A stretch of DNA of 59,596 bases from Tabrizicola sp. Its GTDB lineage: Bacteria > Pseudomonadota > Alphaproteobacteria > Rhodobacterales > Rhodobacteraceae. Location of the stretch: NCBI RefSeq assembly GCF_030373185.1, contig NZ_JAUCZH010000009.1:1-59596 (forward strand). The letters are read 5' to 3'. Below are positions 8,816 to 17,754 of the stretch, in pieces. Numbering within the stretch: the first letter of the stretch is position 1; every line of letters starts with the position of its first letter. The position numbers and the translations under genes were made by a program. The notes beneath the pieces were generated by a model that was given only the letters and a program-made list of their open reading frames with translations, did no database searches and had not been told where the DNA came from.

Positions 8816-9325
8816 ATGCGTGTCATCGGCATAGATCCGGGCTTGCGGAACATGGGCTGGGGCGTGATCGACGTGGCCGGCTCACGTCTGACCCATGTTG
8901 CCAACGGGATCTGCCATTCCGACGCGACCGATGGTGATCTTGCGGCGCGGTTGCTGTCGCTGCACAGCCAGTTGACCGCTGTGCTGCGCCAGTTTCAGCC
9001 AGAGACGGCGGCGGTGGAACATACTTTCGTCAACAAGGATGCGGTGGCGACGCTGAAGCTGGGGCAGGCGCGGGGGATTGCGCTGCTGGTGCCGGCGCAG
9101 TTCGGGCTGGCGGTCGGGGAATATGCGCCGAACGCGGTGAAGAAGACGGTGGTGGGCGTGGGACATGCGGCCAAGGTGCAGATCGACCATATGGTGCGGC
9201 TGCACCTGCCGGGGGTAAAGATCAACGGGCCGGATGCCGCCGACGCGCTGGCGATTGCCATCTGCCATGCGCATCATGTTCAATCCTCCGGGCGGCTTGA
9301 GGCGGCGTTGAGGGCGGCGGGATGA
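8816..9325 (+). CDS. ruvC: Holliday junction endonuclease RuvC
   Basis: RuvC cuts Holliday junctions symmetrically, working with the RuvAB branch-migration motor. The 169-residue protein has the RNase H-like fold with catalytic acidic residues in [12 protein letters not shown] (Asp7), VEHTFVNKD (Glu) and [16 protein letters not shown] (two Asp). The ATG at 8816 gives the standard N-terminus MRVIGIDPG. ruvA follows after 13 bp and ruvB after a further 3 bp, forming a ruvCAB operon. Confidence 0.97.
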   Translation: MRVIGIDPGLRNMGWGVIDVAGSRLTHVANGICHSDATDGDLAARLLSLHSQLTAVLRQFQPETAAVEHTFVNKDAVATLKLGQARGIALLVPAQFGLAVGEYAPNAVKKTVVGVGHAAKVQIDHMVRLHLPGVKINGPDAADALAIAICHAHHVQSSGRLEAALRAAG

Positions 9326-9338
9326 TCGGCAGGATTGC

Positions 9339-10010
9339 ATGATTGGCAGGATTTCGGGGCGGCTGGACTGGCGCGGGCCGGACCATGTGCTGATCGACGT
9401 GCGCGGGGTGGGCTATATCGTCCATGTCAGCGACCGGACGCTTTCGGCCTTGCCGGGGCTGGGAGAGGCGGTCAGTCTTTATACCGATCTTCTGGTGCGC
9501 GAGGATCTTTTGCAGCTGTTCGGCTTTCCGACCATGCTGGAAAAGGAATGGCACAAGCTTCTGATGACGGTGCAGGGGGTGGGTGCGAAGGCCGCGATGG
9601 CCATTCTTGGCACGCTGGGGGCCGAAGGCGTGGGCCGGGCGATCACGCTGGGCGATGCGCGGGCGGTGCAGGCGGCCCCGGGGGTAGGGCCGAAGCTGGC
9701 GCAGCGGATCATTCTGGAATTGAAGGCCAAGGCCCCGGGGGTGATGGCGGCGGGCGTGGGCCTTTCGGCGAAGGCCGAGGCCGAGGATCTGGTGATCGAA
9801 CCCGCAGCCGCGCCGAAAAGGCCGGTGCGTGCTGATGAAGGGGCCATGCAACGTGCGGCCTCGACTGCCGACGCCCTGTCGGCGCTGGTGAACCTTGGCT
9901 ATGGGCAGGGCGACGCAGCGCAGGCGGTGGCCACTGTTGCGGGCGACCAGCCCGAGGCGGATACCGCGACGCTTATCCGCGCCAGCCTCAAACTTCTGGC
10001 GCCGGGGTAA
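9339..10010 (+). CDS. ruvA: Holliday junction branch-migration subunit RuvA
   Basis: RuvA binds four-way junctions as a tetramer and loads RuvB. The product (223 residues) shows the N-terminal OB domain ([26 protein letters not shown]), the helix-hairpin-helix pairs ([17 protein letters not shown] and [18 protein letters not shown]) and the C-terminal RuvB-contact domain ([21 protein letters not shown]). An acidic, Ala-rich linker joins domains II and III. It is the middle gene of ruvCAB. Confidence 0.97.
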   Translation: MIGRISGRLDWRGPDHVLIDVRGVGYIVHVSDRTLSALPGLGEAVSLYTDLLVREDLLQLFGFPTMLEKEWHKLLMTVQGVGAKAAMAILGTLGAEGVGRAITLGDARAVQAAPGVGPKLAQRIILELKAKAPGVMAAGVGLSAKAEAEDLVIEPAAAPKRPVRADEGAMQRAASTADALSALVNLGYGQGDAAQAVATVAGDQPEADTATLIRASLKLLAPG

Positions 10011-10013
10011 GGC

Positions 10014-11057
10014 ATGGAACCCGATCCCGCGCTTCGCCCCGACAAGCTGCCCGAGGACATGGACCGGGCCTTGCGCCCGCAGATGCTGACCGAGTTCATC
10101 GGTCAGGCTGATGCGCGGGCGAACCTTGCCGTCTTCATCGAAAGCGCCCGGATGCGGGGCGAGGCGATGGATCACACGCTGTTTCACGGCCCGCCCGGTC
10201 TGGGCAAGACCACGTTGGCGCAGATCATGGCGCGCGAGCTTGGGGTGGGGTTCCGCATGACCTCGGGGCCGGTGCTGGCCAAGCCGGGGGATCTTGCGGC
10301 GATCCTGACCAATCTTGAGCCGAGGGATGTGCTGTTCATCGACGAAATTCACCGGCTTTCCCCGGTGGTCGAGGAGGTGCTTTATCCCGCGCTGGAGGAT
10401 TTCGCGCTGGATCTGGTGATCGGCGAGGGGCCGGCGGCACGGACGGTGAGGATCGACTTGCAGCCCTTTACGCTGGTGGGGGCCACGACGCGGCTGGGGC
10501 TGTTGACCACGCCGCTGCGCGACCGGTTCGGCATCCCGACCCGGCTGGAATTCTATTCCGAGGCCGAGCTTTATGAGATCGTCAGCCGGGGCGCGCGGCT
10601 GATGGGGGTCGAGGCCGAGGCCGAAGGTTGCCGCGAGATTGCGCGCCGCGCGCGGGGGACGCCCCGCATCGCCGGGCGGCTTTTGCGGCGGGTGGTGGAT
10701 TTCGCCCTGGTCGAGGAGGGCGGGCGGATCAGCCGGGCGCTGGCTGACCGGGCGCTGACGCGGCTGGGGGTGGACAACCTGGGGCTGGACGGGGCGGACC
10801 GGCGCTATCTGGTGCTGCTGGCCGAGAATTACGGTGGCGGGCCGGTGGGGGTGGAGACCATTGCCGCCGCCCTGAGCGAGCCGCGCGATGCGATCGAGGA
10901 AGTGATCGAGCCTTACCTTCTGCAACAGGGCCTGATCCTGCGCACGCCGCGGGGGCGGATGCTGGGGGCAAAGGCCTGGCGGCATCTGGGTCTGGAGGCA
11001 CCGAAGGGGTCTGAGGCCGCAAAGCCGGGTCAGGCGGACCTCTTCGAAGCGAAGTAG
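10014..11057 (+). CDS. ruvB: Holliday junction helicase motor RuvB
   Basis: RuvB is the AAA+ ATPase that drives branch migration. The 347-residue protein has [11 protein letters not shown] near the N-terminus, Walker [10 protein letters not shown] (about residues 59-67), Walker B and sensor region ([11 protein letters not shown], about 105-115), [18 protein letters not shown] (sensor 1 and arginine finger) and a C-terminal winged helix ending LFEAK. Three bases separate it from ruvA, so the two are translationally coupled. Confidence 0.97.
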   Translation: MEPDPALRPDKLPEDMDRALRPQMLTEFIGQADARANLAVFIESARMRGEAMDHTLFHGPPGLGKTTLAQIMARELGVGFRMTSGPVLAKPGDLAAILTNLEPRDVLFIDEIHRLSPVVEEVLYPALEDFALDLVIGEGPAARTVRIDLQPFTLVGATTRLGLLTTPLRDRFGIPTRLEFYSEAELYEIVSRGARLMGVEAEAEGCREIARRARGTPRIAGRLLRRVVDFALVEEGGRISRALADRALTRLGVDNLGLDGADRRYLVLLAENYGGGPVGVETIAAALSEPRDAIEEVIEPYLLQQGLILRTPRGRMLGAKAWRHLGLEAPKGSEAAKPGQADLFEAK

Positions 11058-11141
11058 GCGGGGCGAAGCAGGTGGGGTGCGTTCCGCGCAAGCCCTTGTC
11101 TTGCCTTCTGCGCGCCAGGGGCGCGCAACCGGCTGCGGTAA

Positions 11142-11190
11142 TGGGGGCATCCTGCCCCCAAACCCCCGGGAGTATTTTTGAAAAGAGCAA
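11142..11190 (+). repeat. Hairpin plus GGGAGTATTT intergenic element, copy 1
   Basis: An 8-bp stem TGGGGGCA/TGCCCCCA with a TCC loop (11142-11160) is followed after a short C-rich spacer by GGGAGTATTTTTG and AAAAGAGCAA (11168-11190). The same arrangement occurs at 22768-22820 and 27622-27684. It lies just after ruvB. Similar motifs are widespread between Rhodobacterales genes; the role is not established. Confidence 0.65.
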
Positions 11191-11262
11191 TGGGGGCAGG
11201 CTTGTCCCATGCTTTGGGTTGGTGGTAGCCGGGTCTGGCTGGCAGGGATCGAAGGGGCGGGC

Positions 11263-11895
11263 ATGGAACCGGGTGCGGTCGAGGCGTTGTTCACGCGGGG
11301 CGACGGGAGTTATCTCTTCGCGCGCTGGGACCGGCCGATCGTGCTGGTGGTCTTTGGGGTGGCCGAGGAAAGCCTGCCGGTGATCAAGGGCGCCTTCGAG
11401 GCCGTGGTGGCCTTGGCCGGGCACAAGATGGCCGATACCGACCCCGAGCTTGGCGCGAACCTGATGGTGTTCTTCGTGCGCGACTGGGATGAGCTTCTGG
11501 CCGTGCCGGACCTTGACCGGCTGGTGCCGGAACTGGCCGGGTTGGTCGGGCGATTGCAGGGGGCGGGGGCGAACCAGTACCGGATCTTCCGGTTCGAGGC
11601 TTCGGGCGCGATCAAGGCGGCTTTCGTGTTCCTGCGGATGGATGCGGCGCTGGCCGAAATGCCGGCCGAGACGCTGGCGCTGGCGCAGGCGGTGCAGACG
11701 ATCCTTTTGTGGTCTGACCGGGCGTTTGATGGCGGATCCCCGCTGGCGCGGGCAGGCGAGGCGGTGATCTTGCGGCCGGACATCGCCGGGGTGATCCGGG
11801 CGGGATATGACCGGGTCATGCCCGCCGTGGCCCATGAGCCAAGCCATGCGTTGCGGCTGGCGGCGCGGGTTGCGGTGGCAGGGCGCCCCTCCTAG
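11263..11895 (+). CDS. Conserved hypothetical protein between ruvB and ybgC
   Basis: This 210-residue soluble protein starts MEPGAVEALFTRGDGSYLFARWDRPIVLVVFGV. It has alternating hydrophobic strands and helices (DTDPELGANLMVFFVRDWDELLAVPDL; NQYRIFRFEASGAIKAAFVFLRMD) and no signal peptide or membrane segment. It looks like a single alpha/beta domain. I do not recognise a Pfam family. The upstream ATG at 11209 would add residues with weaker coding character. Its stop is 28 bp before ybgC, so it may head the ybgC-tol transcript; an envelope-related role is only inferred from position. Confidence 0.65.
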   Translation: MEPGAVEALFTRGDGSYLFARWDRPIVLVVFGVAEESLPVIKGAFEAVVALAGHKMADTDPELGANLMVFFVRDWDELLAVPDLDRLVPELAGLVGRLQGAGANQYRIFRFEASGAIKAAFVFLRMDAALAEMPAETLALAQAVQTILLWSDRAFDGGSPLARAGEAVILRPDIAGVIRAGYDRVMPAVAHEPSHALRLAARVAVAGRPS

Positions 11896-11923
11896 GGTCA
11901 GCGGGAAAGGGAGGGTCTGCCCC

Positions 11924-12325
11924 GTGGCGCACCAGTTTTTCATCCGGATCTACTACGAAGACACCGATCTGGCCGGGATCGTCTATTATGCCAATTATCT
12001 GAAATTCATCGAGCGGGCGCGGACCGAGTGGGTGGCCTCGCTGGGGATCGACCAGATGGCGTTGAAGGCCAGCGACGGGATCGTCTTTGCCGTGCGCCGT
12101 GTCGAGGCAGATTATCTGCGGCCCGCGCGTTTTGGCGACGACCTTCTGGTGGAAACCACGCTTCAGGCCATTGGCGGGGCGCGGCTGGTGCTGGATCAGG
12201 GGATCACCCGAGGCGGTGAGCGGGTGTTTCAGGCGGTCGTCACGCTGGTCTGTCTGGCCGATGACGGCCATGCGGCGCGGCTGCCTGTAGCGGTCAGGGC
12301 GCGGCTGTCCGGCCCGTTGCACTGA
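11924..12325 (+). CDS. ybgC: Acyl-CoA thioesterase YbgC (Tol-Pal associated)
   Basis: YbgC is a cytoplasmic hot-dog-fold thioesterase encoded at the head of tol-pal operons. The 133-residue product shows the family signature YYEDTDLAGIVYYANYLKFIERARTEW, with the probable catalytic Asp at about residue 15. A Tyr stands where several homologues have His (VYH). The GTG at 11924 is used because it gives the usual MAHQFFIRIYYEDTD start and follows GGGAAAGGGAGGG. It precedes tolQ by 170 bp. Confidence 0.9.
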   Translation: MAHQFFIRIYYEDTDLAGIVYYANYLKFIERARTEWVASLGIDQMALKASDGIVFAVRRVEADYLRPARFGDDLLVETTLQAIGGARLVLDQGITRGGERVFQAVVTLVCLADDGHAARLPVAVRARLSGPLH

Positions 12326-12495
12326 CTGGCCCGATTGGCTGAACGGATCGGTGCGCGGTTCGGTGGTTGGCTCGGTGGCTGGCTCGGTGGGCAAAAGCCT
12401 GCCACCCACAGACTTGTGTTGGCATTCCCCCTGCAAACTTGATAGAATCCGCGCTAACGGAGCCGATCAACGGCCCGATATAGAAGAGCAGGCGT

Positions 12496-13191
12496 ATGGA
12501 ACCAGGCACCCTTGCGATGGCGCAGGAGATTGATTTCTCTTTGTTCGCCCTTTTTGCCCGCGCGACCTTTACGGTCAAGATCGTCATGATCATGCTTCTG
12601 GTCATGTCGTTCTGGAGCTGGGCGATCATCATTCAGAAGCACCTGATGTTTCGCCGCGCGCGCGCCGAGGCGACGATCTTTGACCGGGCCTTCTGGTCGG
12701 GTGAGCCGCTGGATGAGCTGTTCGAAAAGATCGGCGCTGATCCGCAGGGCCAGTCGGAAAAGATCTTTGCGGCGGGCATGCTGGAATGGCGGCGCAGCCA
12801 CAAGCAGGACGGCGGGCTGATCGCGGGCGCGCAGGCGCGGATCGACCGGGCGATGGATGTGGCGATCAACCGCGAGAGTGAATCGCTGAACACCGGGCTG
12901 TCGTTTCTGGCCACCACCGGGTCAACCGCGCCGTTCATCGGGCTTTTCGGCACGGTCTGGGGCATCAAGCACAGCTTTGAACAGATCGCGATTTCGCAGA
13001 ACACCAACCTTGCCGTCGTGGCCCCCGGCATTGCCGAGGCGCTTTTGGCCACGGGTGTGGGTCTTGTTGCGGCGATCCCGGCGGTCGTGTTTTACAACAA
13101 GCTCAATTCCGACAGCGAGCGGATCGTTGGCGGATATGAGGGCTTTGCCGACGAATTCGCGACGATCCTGTCGCGCCAGCTGGATTCCTGA
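12496..13191 (+). CDS. tolQ: Tol-Pal system protein TolQ
   Basis: TolQ is the MotA/ExbB-like inner-membrane channel subunit that with TolR converts proton-motive force into movement of TolA during envelope constriction. The 231-residue protein has three membrane segments: ATFTVKIVMIMLLVMSFWSWAIII (about 20-42), one in the FLATTGSTAPFIGLFGTVWGI region (about 138-158) and ALLATGVGLVAAIPAVVFYN (about 179-198). The GTVWGIKHSFEQI block is typical. tolR begins 3 bp after its stop. Confidence 0.95.
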   Translation: MEPGTLAMAQEIDFSLFALFARATFTVKIVMIMLLVMSFWSWAIIIQKHLMFRRARAEATIFDRAFWSGEPLDELFEKIGADPQGQSEKIFAAGMLEWRRSHKQDGGLIAGAQARIDRAMDVAINRESESLNTGLSFLATTGSTAPFIGLFGTVWGIKHSFEQIAISQNTNLAVVAPGIAEALLATGVGLVAAIPAVVFYNKLNSDSERIVGGYEGFADEFATILSRQLDS

Positions 13192-13194
13192 CCG

Positions 13195-13704
13195 ATGGGG
13201 GCCGGGGTCGTCAAATCCGCAGGCGGCGGGGGTGGGCGCCGGGGGCGGCGCAAGGGCCGTGCCGCAGCGATGAGCGAGATCAACGTCACGCCCTTCGTGG
13301 ACGTGATGCTGGTGCTTTTGATCATCTTCATGGTGGCTGCGCCCATGCTGACGGTCGGCGTTCCGGTGGAGCTGCCGAAGACGGCGGCGACGGCCTTGCC
13401 GACAGAGCAGGAAGAGCCGTTGACCGTCACGATCACCGCCGAGGGCCGTATCGCCATACAGACGACCGAAGTGGCCGACGGCGAGATGATCCCGAAGTTG
13501 CAGGCGATTGCCGCCGAACGGGTCTCGAAGAAGGTGTTCCTCAGGGCCGATGGCTCGATCCCCTATGAGCGCGTGGCGCAGGTCATGGGCGCGCTGAACG
13601 CGGGTGGGTTCAACGAGATTGGTCTTGTGACCGACGCTCAGGGTCCAAGTTTCAGCGGGGGCGCTGCGTCAGATGCTGCGACTGGCGCGGAATCGGGCGG
13701 CTGA
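13195..13704 (+). CDS. tolR: Tol-Pal system protein TolR
   Basis: TolR is the ExbD-like partner of TolQ. The 169-residue protein has a basic Gly-rich N-terminus ([25 protein letters not shown]), one membrane helix with the essential Asp ([19 protein letters not shown], about 38-56) and a periplasmic domain ([34 protein letters not shown]). It is followed by an unusually polar tail ([16 protein letters not shown]). It sits between tolQ (3 bp) and tolA (5 bp). Confidence 0.95.
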   Translation: MGAGVVKSAGGGGGRRGRRKGRAAAMSEINVTPFVDVMLVLLIIFMVAAPMLTVGVPVELPKTAATALPTEQEEPLTVTITAEGRIAIQTTEVADGEMIPKLQAIAAERVSKKVFLRADGSIPYERVAQVMGALNAGGFNEIGLVTDAQGPSFSGGAASDAATGAESGG

Positions 13705-13709
13705 GGCGG

Positions 13710-14876
13710 ATGCAGACGGGAACGATCTTTTCGGGGATCGGGCATGCAGGGGTGATCCTGTGGGTCCTGGTCGGGGAATGGCTTTTTGCGCCGACCCCCG
13801 TGGAAGAGGTCATTGTCACCCAGGTCTCGATGATGACGAGTGCCGAGTTCGATGCGTTGCAGGCGGCATCGACGCCGACGCCGACGCCTTCGCAGGAGCC
13901 GACGCCGGTTCGGCCGCAGGCACGGCCAGAGGCGGAACCTGTGCCAGAGCCTGTGCCAGAGCCAGAACTGGAACCTGTGCCAGAGCCAGAGCCCGCGCCC
14001 GAACCGGAGCCCGCACCAGAGCCGGAACCTGTGCCGGAACCGGAGCCTGTCCCAGAGCCCGAACCGCAGCCCGAAGTTCCGGTGGCAGAGGTCGAGCAGG
14101 TTTTGCCGTCGCTTTCCACCGAAGAGCAACCCTTGCCCGAAGCTGCCGAGATCGTGGCGCCGAACCCGGTGGAGCAAGAGGCGGTGGCCGAAATCTCTGA
14201 TGCGCCGACCCCCGCCGTCAGCGACCTGCCTGCCGAAGCCGAGGTCGTGGACCAGCAGCCGACCGAAGAAACCGTGGCTCCCGATACCGGCGACGTGACC
14301 CTGACCGAGGCCAACCGCGACCAGACCGCTGCGACGGGCATGACCGCCTCGCTGCGACCCAAGGCAAGGCCCACGCGGCCTGCGCCCCAACCGGACCCGC
14401 AGCCTGAAACCGTCGCCGCGACGCCCGAGACACCACAACAGCCGGTTGATGACAGCGCGACGGAGGATGCGATTGCAGCCCTTCTGGCCGAGGCCGCCGC
14501 CGAAGAGCCGGTGACGCAGCCCGTCGCTTCGTCCGGACCGGACTTGCCGCAGGGGCCGCCGCTGACGGGGGGGGAGATGGGCGATATCTCCAGCGCGATT
14601 GCGCGGAAGTGGAACCTTGGGGCCGCCGGGACCGAAGCGCTCAGCACGATGATTGTCGTCCGGGTCAGCTTTGGGCAAGACGGCAGGCCCGCCGATTTCC
14701 AACTGCTGGAATCGAACGGGCCAAGCCAGACCGGGATCAACATGCTGCTTGATACCGCAAAGCGCGCGGTGAACCGGGCGCATGCTGATGGGGGGCTGCC
14801 GCTGCCTCCCGGAAAATACGAAACCTGGCGTGTGCTTGACCTTGTCTTCGATGCCAACGGGATGAGGCAGCGATGA
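13710..14876 (+). CDS. tolA: TolA-like energy transducer with a long Pro-Glu repeat region
   Basis: TolA spans from the inner membrane to Pal and TolB. The 388-residue product has one N-terminal membrane segment ([22 protein letters not shown]), a region of tandem PEP/EPxPEP repeats (about residues 70-125), an acidic, Pro-rich linker to about residue 280 and a C-terminal TonB/TolA-type domain ([29 protein letters not shown]). In enterobacteria the spacer is a Lys/Ala-rich helix; here the Pro-Glu repeats would instead form an extended rod. Identification rests on position between tolR and tolB and on the C-terminal domain. Confidence 0.88.
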   Translation: MQTGTIFSGIGHAGVILWVLVGEWLFAPTPVEEVIVTQVSMMTSAEFDALQAASTPTPTPSQEPTPVRPQARPEAEPVPEPVPEPELEPVPEPEPAPEPEPAPEPEPVPEPEPVPEPEPQPEVPVAEVEQVLPSLSTEEQPLPEAAEIVAPNPVEQEAVAEISDAPTPAVSDLPAEAEVVDQQPTEETVAPDTGDVTLTEANRDQTAATGMTASLRPKARPTRPAPQPDPQPETVAATPETPQQPVDDSATEDAIAALLAEAAAEEPVTQPVASSGPDLPQGPPLTGGEMGDISSAIARKWNLGAAGTEALSTMIVVRVSFGQDGRPADFQLLESNGPSQTGINMLLDTAKRAVNRAHADGGLPLPPGKYETWRVLDLVFDANGMRQR

Positions 14877-14980
14877 CGGCGCCCAGATATTTGCCCGAAG
14901 GGGCAGGAATCCCGGAATTTCCCCCTTCCGACCCGTCTTTCAGGCGGGCAAAGACACAAAAGAAACGGAGCTTGAACCCG

Positions 14981-16312
14981 ATGAGATCAGCCATCCGAAC
15001 CCTGTTTGCCCTTGCCTTGGGTCTGACGCTGGCGGGGGTTGCCCCGATTCAGGCACAGAACGCCCCACCGCGGATCGTGATCGGTCCGGGGGTGATCGAA
15101 CCCATGCCCATCGCGATCCCGACCTTCATCGATGAAGGCGGGGCAGGGGAATATGCGCGCGAAATCAGCCGGGTGGTAACCTCGGATCTGGAAGGCACCG
15201 GCTTTTTCCGCAACATCCCGCAGGATGCCTACATCAGCCGGATCACCAGCTTTGACGGCGGGATCGCCTTTGAGGACTGGAAGGCGATCAACGCACAAGT
15301 GCTGGTGACCGGGGCGGTTTCCGTCTCGGGCGACCGGATCACGGTGAAGTTCCGGGCCTATGACGTGTTCAACGGGCAGGTGCTGGAAGGTGCGGCGCTG
15401 CAATTTGCCGGCACCACGCAGGGCTGGCGGCGGATGGCGCACAAGGTGGCCGATGTGGTCTATTCCAAGATCACCGGTGAGGGCGGCTATTTCGACAGCC
15501 GTGTGGTCTTTGTCAGCGAGAGCGGGCCGAAGAACCAGCGGCTGAAACGTCTGGCGGTGATGGATTATGACGGCGCGAATGTGCAGTATCTGACCGATTC
15601 AAGCGCGATCGTTCTGGCCCCGCGATTTTCGCCGCAGGGTGACCGGATCCTGTACACCAGCTATGAATCGGGCTTTCCGAGGATCACTCTGCTGGATGTG
15701 GCCTCGCTTCGGCGGCAGTCGCTTGACGAACAACCCGGCACCATGACCTTTGCGCCGCGCTTCAGCCCGGATGGCCAGACCGTTGTCTTCAGTCTGGAAC
15801 GCGGCGGCAACACCGACATTTACGCGCTTGCTGTCGGCACCGGCGGTCTTACCCAATTGACCAACGCGCCGTCGATCGAAACCGCGCCGTCGTTCAGCCC
15901 CGATGGCCGCCAGATCGTCTTCGAAAGCGACCGGAGCGGCACGCCGCAGATCTATGTCATGCCGGCGAGCGGTGGCGAGGGGACGCGGATTTCCGGCGGG
16001 CAGGGGCGCTATGGCACCCCGGTCTGGAGCCCGCGCGGCGACCTGATCGCCTTTACCAAGCAGCATCAGGGCCGCTTCCACATTGGCGTCATGCGCACCG
16101 ATGGCAGCGAAGAGCGGCTGCTGACTGCCAGCTTCCTTGATGAAGGCCCGACATGGGCGCCAAATGGCCGTGTCTTGATGTTCACCCGCGAAACCAGCGG
16201 TGCGGGCGGTCAGGCGACGCTGTGGTCGGTCGACATCACCGGGCGCAACCTGAAACAGATCCCGACCGAAGGCCCGGCGTCAGACCCGGCATGGTCGCCG
16301 CTTTTGCCATAA
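14981..16312 (+). CDS. tolB: Tol-Pal system beta-propeller protein TolB
   Basis: TolB is a periplasmic protein that binds Pal and TolA. The 443-residue precursor has a signal peptide ([26 protein letters not shown]), the N-terminal TolB domain ([25 protein letters not shown]) and a six-bladed propeller with repeated FSPDGxxIVFxSxRxGxxxIYV blades from about residue 205. The ATG at 14981 follows GGAG and gives the signal sequence; the frame is open upstream to 14873. About 100 bp separate it from tolA. Confidence 0.96.
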   Translation: MRSAIRTLFALALGLTLAGVAPIQAQNAPPRIVIGPGVIEPMPIAIPTFIDEGGAGEYAREISRVVTSDLEGTGFFRNIPQDAYISRITSFDGGIAFEDWKAINAQVLVTGAVSVSGDRITVKFRAYDVFNGQVLEGAALQFAGTTQGWRRMAHKVADVVYSKITGEGGYFDSRVVFVSESGPKNQRLKRLAVMDYDGANVQYLTDSSAIVLAPRFSPQGDRILYTSYESGFPRITLLDVASLRRQSLDEQPGTMTFAPRFSPDGQTVVFSLERGGNTDIYALAVGTGGLTQLTNAPSIETAPSFSPDGRQIVFESDRSGTPQIYVMPASGGEGTRISGGQGRYGTPVWSPRGDLIAFTKQHQGRFHIGVMRTDGSEERLLTASFLDEGPTWAPNGRVLMFTRETSGAGGQATLWSVDITGRNLKQIPTEGPASDPAWSPLLP

Positions 16313-16320
16313 ATCGTGAC

Positions 16321-16345
16321 GCGCCGCCGATTCCCACGGCGGCGC
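16321..16345. terminator. GC hairpin between tolB and pal
   Basis: GCGCCGCC (16321-16328) pairs with GGCGGCGC (16338-16345) around a 9-base loop. It begins 8 bases after the tolB stop and has no T run, so it could be a weak terminator or a processing and stability element that sets pal expression apart from tolB. Confidence 0.45.
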
Positions 16346-16393
16346 AAAGCTGATACTGTGGCCGCAATCGAGCCAATAAAAAGGAAGAAATCC

Positions 16394-16921
16394 ATGACCC
16401 TTGCCGCTAAGTCGCTTCTCCTCATCGCCACGTTGGCGCTTGCCGCCTGTAACAATCCCGACCGTTATGGTGCCGGTGGTCCCGGCGGCGCGGGTGGCCC
16501 CGGTGGGGCGGGCGGCATCGACACCACGGGTCTGGGTGATCCGAACAACCCGACCTCCATCGCGTATTTCAACCAGCGCGTTGGTGACCGGGTGCTGTTC
16601 GCGGTGGACCAGTCCACCATCTCGCCCGAGGGGCGTGCAGTGCTGACGGCGCAGGCCCAGTGGCTGATGACCAACACCGGCTATGCGGCGATCATCGAAG
16701 GCCACGCAGATGAACAAGGCACCCGGGAATACAACCTTGCCCTTGGCGCGCGTCGTGCGGCCGCGGTGCAGAACTTCCTGATCAGTCAGGGCGTGCCGGC
16801 CAACCGTCTGCGCACCATCAGCTACGGCAAGGAGCGCCCGATCGAGGTCTGCTCGACCGAGGCCTGCTATTCGCAGAACCGCCGCGCAGTGACGGTGCTT
16901 TCGGTCGGCGCCGGGGTCTGA
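16394..16921 (+). CDS. pal: Peptidoglycan-associated lipoprotein Pal
   Basis: Pal anchors the outer membrane to peptidoglycan. The 175-residue precursor has a signal peptide ending LALAAC, so the lipidated cysteine is about residue 19. A Gly-rich linker (repeats of GGPGGAG) follows, then the OmpA-like domain with the diaminopimelate-binding pattern EGHADEQGTREYNLALGARRA and the C-terminal NRRAVTVLSVG. The ATG at 16394 follows AAGGAAGAAA. Confidence 0.96.
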   Translation: MTLAAKSLLLIATLALAACNNPDRYGAGGPGGAGGPGGAGGIDTTGLGDPNNPTSIAYFNQRVGDRVLFAVDQSTISPEGRAVLTAQAQWLMTNTGYAAIIEGHADEQGTREYNLALGARRAAAVQNFLISQGVPANRLRTISYGKERPIEVCSTEACYSQNRRAVTVLSVGAGV

Positions 16922-16926
16922 GGCAG

Positions 16927-17754
16927 ATGCGGCTGATCGGTCTTTCCCTGCTGCTTGCGTTGTCGCCCCTTGGGGCGATGGCGCAGGACCGCACGCAGAC
17001 GCTTGCCGACATTCGTGGCGAACTGGCCGCGCTTGCGGCCGAGTTCAACGCGCTGAAGTCGGAACTGATTTCAACCGGGGCCGCCTCCAGCGGTCTTGCC
17101 GGGGGTGACGCCTTGCAGCGGATGGACACGATCGAGGCGGAACTGTCGCGCCTGACCGCGCGGACCGAGACGGTCGAACTGAAGCTGAACCGGGTGGTTG
17201 CCGACGGCACCAACCGGATCGGCGATATCGAATACCGGCTGTGCGAGGCGACGCCGGGCTGCGACCCGACCGGCCTTGGGGCGACCTCGGTTCTGGGTGG
17301 TGACGGCGCCGGTGGCGGGGCAATTGCCACGCCAGTGATCAGCAATCCCGGCACCGGCGCGGCAGAACTTGCCGTCAGTGAACAGGCAGACTTTGACCGG
17401 GCCAAGGAGGTGCTCGGCACCGGTGACTTTCGCGGTGCTGCAACGCTCTTTGAGACCTTTGCCCAATCCTATCCTGGCGGGCCGCTGACCCAGGAAGCCC
17501 ACTATCTGCGCGGCGAAGCGCTGAGCAGTCTGGGAGAGACGTCAAATGCCGCGCGGGCCTATCTGGATGCGTTTTCAGCTGCACCTGACGGGACATTTGC
17601 GCCCGGCTCGCTGCTGCGGCTTGGGCAGGGGCTTGGCACACTCGGCCAGGTCCAGGAGGCCTGCGTGACGCTGGGCGAAGTTGGCGTGCGCTACCCCGGC
17701 AGCATGGCGGCGACCGAGGCGAGTATCGCGATGCAAGGTCTGGGGTGCCGCTAG
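16927..17754 (+). CDS. cpoB: Tol-Pal coordinator CpoB (YbgF)
   Basis: CpoB is the periplasmic TPR protein that couples Tol action to septal peptidoglycan synthesis. The 275-residue product has a signal peptide (MRLIGLSLLLALSPLGAMAQ), a coiled-coil trimerisation region (about residues 25-100, ending near a Cys pair CEATPGC), a Gly-rich linker and a C-terminal TPR array (FDRAKEVLGTGDFRGAATLFETFAQSYPGGPLTQEAHYLRGEA). It starts 5 bp after pal and overlaps tilS by 10 bp. Confidence 0.92.
   Translation: MRLIGLSLLLALSPLGAMAQDRTQTLADIRGELAALAAEFNALKSELISTGAASSGLAGGDALQRMDTIEAELSRLTARTETVELKLNRVVADGTNRIGDIEYRLCEATPGCDPTGLGATSVLGGDGAGGGAIATPVISNPGTGAAELAVSEQADFDRAKEVLGTGDFRGAATLFETFAQSYPGGPLTQEAHYLRGEALSSLGETSNAARAYLDAFSAAPDGTFAPGSLLRLGQGLGTLGQVQEACVTLGEVGVRYPGSMAATEASIAMQGLGCR

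Noticed and set aside
9222-11294. A 690-codon open frame antisense to ruvA and ruvB
   Set aside because: It opposes three clear genes with conserved motifs, is rich in His, Arg, Pro and Gln as expected of antisense frames in GC-rich DNA, and shows no domain.
12340-12400. Short GGCTCGGTGGCTGG-type microrepeats upstream of tolQ
   Set aside because: Low-complexity DNA without a symmetric site or constant spacing; no feature can be supported.
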